From Betaproteobacteria bacterium (GTDB lineage: Bacteria > Pseudomonadota > Gammaproteobacteria > Burkholderiales > Rhodocyclaceae), in NCBI GenBank assembly GCA_016234745.1, contig JACRAR010000030.1, forward strand, positions 62,001-126,000: a stretch of DNA of 64,000 bases. Direction: 5' to 3'. The position numbers and the translations under genes were made by a program. A model generated the notes under the pieces. The model worked only from the letters and a program-made list of their open reading frames with translations. It searched no databases and was not told the DNA's origin. Below, in pieces: positions 58,718 through 64,000 of the stretch. How positions within the stretch are numbered: the stretch's first letter is position 1; every line of letters begins with the position of its first letter.

Positions 58718-59360
58718 GGGCAGTCAGTTGTCGTTCGATGGCTGAAGAGAGTCTGGATAATTGGGAGCGCACCACGCCCGGCAGATCAAAGCGTCCGCGC
58801 AGCCGCACGATGGGCACCAGCACGGCAATAGGAATCTCCACCCCCCGCTTGACGGTTTTTGCTCCCGTGCGACCCCGCTCGGCACGTTTGAAGCGGCGCA
58901 ACTGGCTGGTGTTCTCCTTGATGTTCTCAGCCATCAGGATCACCTTGCCGTTCTTCTGGATGAAGAAGGCATTGCCGGATTTCATAAGGCCGTCGACGAC
59001 ACGCTTGAAGGCCTTGCGGCCGATGCGCTGATGCTCGGGCAACAAGGGAATTAGCAGTCGTCCCGAAATGCTGCCGCCGCGCATATGAATCCCCAGCCAG
59101 GAAATCTTCGAGCCGATCAAGAGCGCCGGAAATTTCTCGGGATTGCCGGCATAGAGTTTGGATCGCATCGATTTGAGGAACCCGGCCTTCCTTACCTGGA
59201 AGGCCGATTGCATGCGACTCCTGGCGGTCTCGGCGATGTCCTTGCCCGATGCCACCATGCCGGCCTCGACCGCCTTCCTGATGGCACGGCGCTTCTCCGG
59301 CACCCAACTGTCAAGACGTTTGGGATCGAGCAAGCCGGAACGAGTGAGCGAGAGTTTCAT
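58707..59360 (-). CDS. DUF6441-like phage tail protein
   Basis: 217 residues, basic (EKRRAIRKAVEAGMVASGKD, SQLRRFKRAERGRTGAKTVK). Located between the tail assembly chaperone and the tape measure, where phages often have a tail-completion or chaperone-like protein. Its start overlaps the end of the frameshifted chaperone frame (ATGA). Confidence 0.7.
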   Translation of the reverse strand: MKLSLTRSGLLDPKRLDSWVPEKRRAIRKAVEAGMVASGKDIAETARSRMQSAFQVRKAGFLKSMRSKLYAGNPEKFPALLIGSKISWLGIHMRGGSISGRLLIPLLPEHQRIGRKAFKRVVDGLMKSGNAFFIQKNGKVILMAENIKENTSQLRRFKRAERGRTGAKTVKRGVEIPIAVLVPIVRLRGRFDLPGVVRSQLSRLSSAIERQLTAHGL

Positions 59361-59940
59361 CGGCCAAGTTCTTTGAGAAGGTTCTTGATTTCCGTGTTGC
59401 CGCCACGCTCGGCCGTCACCTGCAGGATCAACTGCACGGCCAATTCGTCGCGCTCGCTGCGCTCGACTGCGGCATGCAGCGCCCGGGCCTGGGCCAGCGT
59501 ATAAGTCAGGATGTCGGGGTAGCGATGTCCGGCCCCGATGAGGCGCTGGATGACGTCAGCCCAGGGGTCAGCGTGCCGATCCGCGTGGTCATGCCGGCGG
59601 TCACGCGCAGCACTTCCGGCACCACGCGGCGGATAAAAAAATCGGCATTGGCCTCAAACACGGCTTCGCTCAAGGCGATGGCTTCATCCAGCGCCAGGGC
59701 AGACACCCAGTCGGGAGGTTTTCTGCAAGCGATGGCTAGCGCCTGGATGACTGCGGCGCCTTCTTCGGCGATGAGCTGCAGCCAGTCGGGTTCTGGTCCC
59801 AGCTTGGCGGCGAGCGGCTGCACGGCGCGGGCAAAGGCGGGAAGTTCGCCGATCTTGAGCGGCGTGATGTCCAGCGCCTCGCCGGCAATGTGGATGGTAT
59901 CGGGCACCGGCGGTAGGGCCGCGAACGTTGAGTTGTCCAT
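59357..59940 (-). CDS. Tail assembly chaperone, -1 frameshift product (gpGT-like)
   Basis: After the heptamer at 59635-59641 the -1 frame stays open for 92 codons to the TGA at 59359-59357, which overlaps the ATG of the next gene. The extension contains DPWADVIQRLIGAGHRYPDI and LTYTLAQARALHAAVERSER, a helical second domain typical of chaperone T regions. The 102 residues before the slip plus 92 give a 194-residue fusion. The T frame has no start codon with a ribosome site of its own. Confidence 0.75.
59506..59940 (-). CDS. Tail assembly chaperone, zero-frame product (gpG-like)
   Basis: 144 residues from MDNSTFAALPPVPDTIHIAG; the TTG start at 59949 overlaps the tail tube stop. Helical and acidic, with PDWVSALALDEAIALSEAVF and ADFFIRRVVPEVLRVTAGMT. 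Its size, position before the tape measure and the slippery heptamer at 59635-59641 match the G/GT system of lambda-like phages. The chaperone coats the tape measure during tail assembly. Confidence 0.8.
   Translation of the reverse strand: MDNSTFAALPPVPDTIHIAGEALDITPLKIGELPAFARAVQPLAAKLGPEPDWLQLIAEEGAAVIQALAIACRKPPDWVSALALDEAIALSEAVFEANADFFIRRVVPEVLRVTAGMTTRIGTLTPGLTSSSASSGPDIATPTS
59635..59641 (-). promoter_or_regulatory. Slippery heptamer T-TTT-TTT for -1 ribosomal frameshifting
   Basis: On the minus strand codons GAT TTT TTT ATC give the X-XXY-YYZ pattern TTTTTTT in zero frame. A slip by one base leads into the long open T frame. GC-rich sequence follows (CCGCCGCGTGGTGCCGG) and may form a stimulating structure. 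Confidence 0.75.
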
Positions 59941-59945
59941 GGCTA

Positions 59946-60701
59946 TCAACCGATCTGCACGATTCGACCGAACTGGCCAAGCACCGCATCGTAGGGTTTG
60001 GTGGCATCCGACAGGAGCGAGCCTTCGAGTTCGAACTTGTTGAGGTCGTTGGAAATGATGTCGAACTTCTTGAGCGGATCGAAGGCGACGCGATAGAGCT
60101 CAATCAGCACCTTGCTGTTGCTCTGCGCCGTGTTGAGTCCTTCCAGGCGTAGGAATCGCTCCGGCAGCGGCTGCGTGAAGATGCCGATCTCGGTGACTTC
60201 GCCAAAGCTGTAGCTGGCCTTGTAGGGTGCGGTCAGCCCGGTCATGTCCAGAAACTGGATCGCTCCGAAGTCGACATCGGCCGTGTACTGGGTGCCCAGC
60301 GTCAGGGTGGCGGGTGTGGCGGCTGAATCCTTGACCACCAGGGTGGACACCTTGGGATGGGCCAGGAAATAGCGATCACCGATCACGGGCGTGGCACCAC
60401 CCAGCGGCTCATCGGTCACCGTGCCGCCGGTACCGGTGACGTGACTGCCGTAGAGGGCGAGAGCCAGGTTCTCTTTCGTGAATTCCTCGATGGCCAGAGC
60501 GATGGTGGCGCTCTTTTGCTTGACGAGGCGCAGGTCGACGGCACGCTGACCGGTCTGGCTCTCGTAGTGCTCGATGACGTCGGTCTTGAGCGACAGGCTC
60601 AGGTCGGCCACATTGCCCGGGGAGCGCACCTTGATCGGTTCGCCATTCTCGTCACGCTCACCGAGATAGACCCGGCCTTGAAACGATGCGTAGTAACTCA
60701 T
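59946..60701 (-). CDS. Major tail tube protein
   Basis: 251 residues. MSYYASFQGRVYLGERDENG, LSLSLKTDVIEHYESQTGQR and KQKSATIALAIEEFTKENLA are typical of siphophage tail tube proteins; the rest is beta-rich (VTEIGIFTQPLPERFLRLEG). GAGGAAAACCC precedes the start. Should be the most abundant tail component. Confidence 0.85.
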   Translation of the reverse strand: MSYYASFQGRVYLGERDENGEPIKVRSPGNVADLSLSLKTDVIEHYESQTGQRAVDLRLVKQKSATIALAIEEFTKENLALALYGSHVTGTGGTVTDEPLGGATPVIGDRYFLAHPKVSTLVVKDSAATPATLTLGTQYTADVDFGAIQFLDMTGLTAPYKASYSFGEVTEIGIFTQPLPERFLRLEGLNTAQSNSKVLIELYRVAFDPLKKFDIISNDLNKFELEGSLLSDATKPYDAVLGQFGRIVQIG

Positions 60702-60880
60702 GGGTTTTCCTCACGGTTGAGTTGGGGTTTGGAACTCGGGGACAGCTTGTGCGGCTTGGCAATGCCCGCGGTACATAGCCAGCGCGCCAGATCACTGGGC
60801 AGTTCAATCACGTCGCCAGGCTCCAGCAGCGTGCCGCCATGGGTATGGGGTTTCAGAAGCTCAAGTTTCTCGTTCTGCAT
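60698..60880 (-). CDS. Small phage protein before the tail tube gene
   Basis: 60 residues (MQNEKLELLKPHTHGGTLLE PGDVIELP...). HTHGGTLLEPGDVIELPSD resembles the short beta proteins of phage tails that carry a DUF7210-like motif. Overlaps the tail tube gene by 4 bases. Confidence 0.6.
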   Translation of the reverse strand: MQNEKLELLKPHTHGGTLLEPGDVIELPSDLARWLCTAGIAKPHKLSPSSKPQLNREENP

Positions 60881-60883
60881 GAT

Positions 60884-61327
60884 TCATCCTTGTTGTGAAA
60901 TATCGTTGGTCAGGGTGCGATAGGTGATCTGGTAGCGCGCCGGAATGGCGGCCGCCGTGGCATCGGCGTCTTCGATGTCCCACTCGCATTCCAGTTCCTT
61001 GATGCCCAGGCATAGGCCGCCGAGCGTGGTGTGACTGAACAGCGCCGCATGGGCCGCCACCAGCAGGCGGTCGGCGATAGCCTCCGGTGTTTCATTTCCT
61101 GTCTCGCGGGCGAGTGCCACCAGCCGGACGACCAGATTCCGTTCGACGAGATCATTGGGTCGATGGGTGATGCCATCCGACTCCGGAAACAGGAGTAGCG
61201 CAGGAGACTGCTCACGCGTGATGCCGGTTGGAGGGGACCTCAACATTTGGGCTCCCTCTGCCACGACGATGGGCAAGAGAATTCCCATCACCGCTTGCAG
61301 GATCTGCTCGCGGATCGAGTTGGGCAT
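60884..61327 (-). CDS. Probable tail terminator / minor tail protein
   Basis: 147 residues from MPNSIREQILQAVMGILLPI; the frame upstream to 61363 overlaps the connector gene. Its position between the connector and the tail tube and its length correspond to tail terminator proteins (gpU-like). ITHRPNDLVERNLVVRLVAL and LECEWDIEDADATAAAIPAR fit the family pattern of an antiparallel sheet with helices. Confidence 0.65.
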   Translation of the reverse strand: MPNSIREQILQAVMGILLPIVVAEGAQMLRSPPTGITREQSPALLLFPESDGITHRPNDLVERNLVVRLVALARETGNETPEAIADRLLVAAHAALFSHTTLGGLCLGIKELECEWDIEDADATAAAIPARYQITYRTLTNDISQQG

Positions 61328-61335
61328 GGCCAGCC

Positions 61336-61626
61336 CTAGAGACGGGTCAGCGAAGCCCGACACTCCGAGCCATCACCCAACCAAGTCACTTCCCGCACCC
61401 GGTAGGTCGCTCCGGCAATCACCAGTTCATCACCTGCAGTCAGCGCTAGCCTGTTCGACGGGTAGCGAATGGTGTACCCCCGACTGACCCCCAAGCCATC
61501 CAGCACATCGTCGTCCGGGGCACGAAAGTCGACCATGATGATTTCGCCATGCACATGAGCTGCAGTGAGCAACCCAGCCTGGGCGGCAGCGGTGTAAAGT
61601 GCGTTCAAAGTCGTCACGGCATCCAT
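61336..61626 (-). CDS. Head-tail connector protein
   Basis: 96 residues from MDAVTTLNALYTAAAQAGLL; the earlier in-frame start at 61671 would run into the antisense helix-hairpin-helix gene. ELVIAGATYRVREVTWLGDG is typical of small beta-barrel head-completion proteins. Its first 13 codons also lie in the duplicated 365-bp segment. Confidence 0.7.
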   Translation of the reverse strand: MDAVTTLNALYTAAAQAGLLTAAHVHGEIIMVDFRAPDDDVLDGLGVSRGYTIRYPSNRLALTAGDELVIAGATYRVREVTWLGDGSECRASLTRL

Positions 61627-61952
61627 GCGAAACTTTCCAGATAAGAGGGGGAGTGATGGGGAACAAAGCAAAACATGCGGCCGAAGCCTTCACGCTTGAG
61701 TCCATACCGAACGTGGGATCTTCGATAGCGGGTGATCTCAGACAACTGGGCATTCAGGTCCCGACCGATCTGATCGGCCAGGATCCCTATGACCTCTACC
61801 AGGAGTTGTGCATCCGGACGGGGACCCGCCACGACCCCTGCCTGCTCGACACTTTCATCGCCGCCACCCGCTTCATGGCCGGCGATCCGCCGCATCCCTG
61901 GTGGCACTACACGGCGGAACGCAAGCGCACGCTCAAGACATCGTGAGCCTGA
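61588..61952. repeat. Copy B of the 365-bp duplicated segment, inside the prophage
   Basis: Aligns without gaps to 22015-22379. It starts within codon 13 of the connector gene, contains the whole helix-hairpin-helix gene on the opposite strand and ends within the last codons of the capsid gene. Confidence 0.9.
61656..61946 (+). CDS. Helix-hairpin-helix protein (Cdd1 family), copy B, antisense to prophage genes
   Basis: 96 residues, 90 identical to copy A. GAGGGGGAGTG precedes the ATG. It is the only plus-strand gene in the prophage late region and occupies the gap between capsid and connector, overlapping the capsid 3' end by 14 bases. Such independent, oppositely oriented genes are often morons expressed from the lysogen. 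A DNA-binding role is suggested by the PNVG hairpin. Confidence 0.85.
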   Translation: MGNKAKHAAEAFTLESIPNVGSSIAGDLRQLGIQVPTDLIGQDPYDLYQELCIRTGTRHDPCLLDTFIAATRFMAGDPPHPWWHYTAERKRTLKTS

Positions 61953-62937
61953 CCAGCACCCCCGGGCGGTGACACATCGGCAACGGGTTCGACTGGGTGT
62001 GCAGGTCGGTGCCACGCTCGAACTTGCGCGGCTCCTGCTTGGCGTAGAGCGGCTGCCCCAGCGTGTTGACGGTCTCGTTGAAGTCGGCCGGCGCCACGTA
62101 GGTGCCGAAGGTGTCCACCGTTCCCACCGGGAAGCAGTGCGCTTCACCGGCGGCAATGAAGCGCCGCGCCGTGCCGCTGCCGTCGGTCGCCTGTCCCCGG
62201 TATTCCTCGAAGGTCAGTCCGGCAAAGGAAAAGGCCTGGCGCACGTCGTCGCGCAGCATGGCGCCCTGGGCATAGTTCTCGTAGGCCTTTTCGACCTTCG
62301 GGTGGGCTACCAGCTTCTCGAAGAACTCGGGTGAGCACAGGCAGTGGATGCCGGTCATGAATTCACCGCGCAGATTGTCATCGACGTGACGCAGCACCTC
62401 GAAACACTTCTTGCGGATATCGGTGGCGTCAACCGTCAGCTGGAAGTTCACCGACTTGGCGGTGATGCCGAATTCACTATACAGATCGTAGAGTGTCGAC
62501 CCGTCGGCATCGAGGATCACGCCCTTGAGCGCACCCATGCGCAGATGCTCGAGGGTGATCGCATGCTTGTTGCGGATCACTTCCAGATGGCTCGCAAGGA
62601 CACCTGCCACGGTTTCGATTTCCGTTTCCGAGCCAAAGGCGCGAATCCCCTGGACTTCCTCGGGCAGCACCACATCGTCGTGCGGGATGTGCGGCACGAT
62701 GAAGGAGCGCATGGTGCGCTTGTCGCGCACACCGACCGTGCTGGGGCTGCCGACCGGCAGGGTGGGCAGCAGGTTCAGGATGCCATTGCGCTCCTCCACC
62801 AGGATCTGGCGGAAGCGCACGGGTTTCAATGGAAAGAGGTTCAGCGCCTCCATCCGGCCATAGCGGTTGGGAAGCAAGTTGATGGCCGCCGTGAGGTTGG
62901 CCATCGAGAAGGCGGGAGAAGAAAACGGGTTCTGCAT
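61933..62937 (-). CDS. Major capsid protein (lambda gpE-like)
   Basis: 334 residues. MQNPFSSPAFSMANLTAAIN, LVEERNGILNLLPTLPVGSP and VQGIRAFGSETEIETVAGVL are typical of the E-type capsid family (HK97 fold), and the length is right. The last codons overlap the helix-hairpin-helix gene on the other strand. AAGGAGTCTGATC precedes the ATG. Confidence 0.9.
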   Translation of the reverse strand: MQNPFSSPAFSMANLTAAINLLPNRYGRMEALNLFPLKPVRFRQILVEERNGILNLLPTLPVGSPSTVGVRDKRTMRSFIVPHIPHDDVVLPEEVQGIRAFGSETEIETVAGVLASHLEVIRNKHAITLEHLRMGALKGVILDADGSTLYDLYSEFGITAKSVNFQLTVDATDIRKKCFEVLRHVDDNLRGEFMTGIHCLCSPEFFEKLVAHPKVEKAYENYAQGAMLRDDVRQAFSFAGLTFEEYRGQATDGSGTARRFIAAGEAHCFPVGTVDTFGTYVAPADFNETVNTLGQPLYAKQEPRKFERGTDLHTQSNPLPMCHRPGVLVRLTMS

Positions 62938-62939
62938 GA

Positions 62940-63317
62940 TCAGACTCCTTGACGAACGATGATGCCCATGGATTTGAGCTTGGCCAGTGCGGCGGCTTTT
63001 TGCAGGGCGGTGATGCCTGCCGGCCAGGTCAGTGCGTGATCGGACAGCATGGCGTGGCGGGCGATCAGGATCCCGTCGGGCCGGTCGATCAGGCTAGCGT
63101 CGATCGAGATGGCCAGGACGCCGGCGGCAACTTCGGACCCATCGGTGGCGGCAGGATCCAGGGCCTTGATCTTGTCGGTCGCGGTGTCGATGCCGACCAC
63201 GGTACCGAGCACGAGGTTCTGGCCGGCGGCAATGGTGACCTGGTCGCGTGAATAGAGGTTGGGCGCCTCGTACTTGAGGAGATCACCCAGGTTGAGACCT
63301 TCGGTAATGGCGGGCAT
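62940..63317 (-). CDS. Head decoration protein (lambda gpD-like)
   Basis: 125 residues. GLNLGDLLKYEAPNLYSRDQ, VLGTVVGIDTATDKIKALDP and AAGVLAISIDASLIDRPDGI match the gpD-type trimeric head stabiliser, followed by ARHAMLSDHALTWPAGITAL. It lies immediately before the capsid gene, as in lambda. Confidence 0.88.
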   Translation of the reverse strand: MPAITEGLNLGDLLKYEAPNLYSRDQVTIAAGQNLVLGTVVGIDTATDKIKALDPAATDGSEVAAGVLAISIDASLIDRPDGILIARHAMLSDHALTWPAGITALQKAAALAKLKSMGIIVRQGV

Positions 63318-63320
63318 GGC

Positions 63321-63716
63321 TTAGACCTTTCCGGTGATTTTGCGAATGGCGCTGAGCATCGGATTGCTGGCAGCGGCAGCGTGAGTGGTTGAGTTGGCAA
63401 TAGCCGAGTCGGGGCTGAGGGTGGAACGGATCTCGACACTGTCTGCGCGAGTGGACAGGAGTGACTTCCTGACCTCGGCTTCCGTTGCTCCCCTGGCGAG
63501 GAATCCGGCGGTGAATTCGGGGTGACCGGCCAGTTGGCACATTTCGGCAATCGCCAAGGCATCAATGCTTGGCGCGGATGCAGACGCATTGGCAGGGGCT
63601 AGCGTGTCCTCCTTCTCGCCGGATGGGGATGCGGGCGGCAAAACAGGTGCAGGCGCATCCGGCACCAGAGGTAGATCGGGGATAACAGGAACTGCGGGGG
63701 ATTCGGGTTGAGACAT
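63321..63716 (-). CDS. Nested scaffold protein (Nu3-like) in the protease frame
   Basis: AAGGAGGAAGACACC directly precedes an in-frame ATG at 63716 inside the protease gene. The 131-residue product (MSQPESPAVPVIPDLPLVPD ... MLSAIRKITGKV) has a Pro-rich N-terminus and helical C-terminus, like lambda Nu3, which shares the C-terminus of protein C. The strong ribosome site makes independent translation very likely. Confidence 0.7.
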   Translation of the reverse strand: MSQPESPAVPVIPDLPLVPDAPAPVLPPASPSGEKEDTLAPANASASAPSIDALAIAEMCQLAGHPEFTAGFLARGATEAEVRKSLLSTRADSVEIRSTLSPDSAIANSTTHAAAASNPMLSAIRKITGKV

Positions 63717-64000
63717 GGTGTCTTCCTCCTTGATTGATGGAATGGAAACGGTGAGCGAACGCGTCGAACCGGAAATCACGTGGCCGCGCGTTCGACGAGC
63801 CACCAGGAAACTGCTGAAATCGGCCAGGACACCATCGAGGCTACCGACGTTATCGGCAAGGCCTGCGGTCACGGCATCGGGGCCGAAATAGACGCCGGCC
63901 TCGGTCGCCCTGACAGCCTGGCTATCGAGCTTTCGCATCGCCGTCACATGGTCGATGAACATGCCATAGAGCCGGTCGACCTCGGCCTGCAATCGGGCCG
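63321..64000 (-). CDS. S49-family prohead protease/portal-associated protein, C-terminal part (partial)
   Basis: The frame is open to the right edge; the visible 226 residues begin in the S49 fold (AEVDRLYGMFIDHVTAMRKL, ATEAGVYFGPDAVTAGLADN) followed by a long Pro/Ala/Ser-rich linker and a helical C-terminus. This is the C-type protease of lambda-like heads, with the scaffold as its tail. The catalytic Ser and Lys lie outside the window. Confidence 0.8.
   Translation of the reverse strand, partial: ARLQAEVDRLYGMFIDHVTAMRKLDSQAVRATEAGVYFGPDAVTAGLADNVGSLDGVLADFSSFLVARRTRGHVISGSTRSLTVSIPSIKEEDTMSQPESPAVPVIPDLPLVPDAPAPVLPPASPSGEKEDTLAPANASASAPSIDALAIAEMCQLAGHPEFTAGFLARGATEAEVRKSLLSTRADSVEIRSTLSPDSAIANSTTHAAAASNPMLSAIRKITGKV

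Noticed and set aside
1-64000. rRNA genes and CRISPR arrays
   Set aside because: I looked for rRNA-like sequence and for arrays of identical 25-40 base repeats and saw none.

Overview
The window looks like the chromosome of a lithotrophic, sulfur-oxidising betaproteobacterium. Rhodocyclales or Sulfuritalea/Thiobacillus-like is my inference from gene content and the GC-rich core; no rRNA or other phylogenetic marker is present. It falls into four parts.

(1) 1-22.0 kb, GC-rich core with dissimilatory sulfur metabolism. On the minus strand lie flavocytochrome c sulfide dehydrogenase (fccA and the first 24 codons of fccB) and a qmoA-qmoB-hdrC-hdrB cluster, in which soluble HdrC/HdrB replace the membrane protein QmoC. 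This is the electron-transfer partner expected for APS reductase. A YfcE-like phosphodiesterase and two convergent SulP permeases follow; one SulP carries a coiled-coil insertion. A minus-strand operon (48-aa ORF, HTH-[2Fe-2S]-flavin reductase fusion, S24-like protein, conserved hypothetical) is divergent from soeABC, a cytoplasmic sulfite:quinone oxidoreductase. soeA and soeB are joined by a tandem 32-bp repeat that makes two coupled 11-codon minigenes. A YeiH-type exporter operon (exporter, 49-aa membrane peptide, UspA) and a HugZ-like gene close the part. Together these genes oxidise sulfide to sulfite and APS to sulfate, and move sulfur oxyanions across the membrane.

(2) 22.0-29.0 kb, an integrative element. 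It borders the 3' half of a CAU-anticodon tRNA gene and carries a defence-type reverse transcriptase, a hypothetical gene, a Rep-like gene that starts inside a large nested inverted repeat, an excisionase-like gene and a tyrosine integrase. Just before it lies a 365-bp prophage relic that duplicates part of the prophage at 61.6 kb.

(3) 28.6-46.4 kb, an accessory region. A probable five-gene operon (unknown, XRE-ImmA, small repeat protein, phosphoribosyltransferase, SLOG-like) is split by a complete IS701-type element with intact inverted repeats and a 4-bp target duplication. Next are a three-gene operon of unknown function headed by a TIGR04255-like gene, a serine recombinase-ParB-ParB module with a parS-like palindrome, and a housekeeping-like cluster (DUF3820, DinB, YaiI, ArfB, RtcB).

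(4) 46.6-64 kb, the late half of a lambda-like siphoprophage on the minus strand, read from right to left: S49 protease with nested scaffold, decoration, capsid, connector, tail tube, frameshifted tail assembly chaperone, tape measure, tail tip and fibre, and lysis cassette. It runs off the right edge. A helix-hairpin-helix gene sits antisense between the capsid and connector genes.

Most promising leads: the IS-split PRTase/SLOG/XRE-ImmA operon, the TIGR04255 triad, the reverse transcriptase with its flanking non-coding DNA, the recombinase-ParB-ParB module, the soeA-soeB minigene chain, and the phage-borne helix-hairpin-helix cassette found twice.
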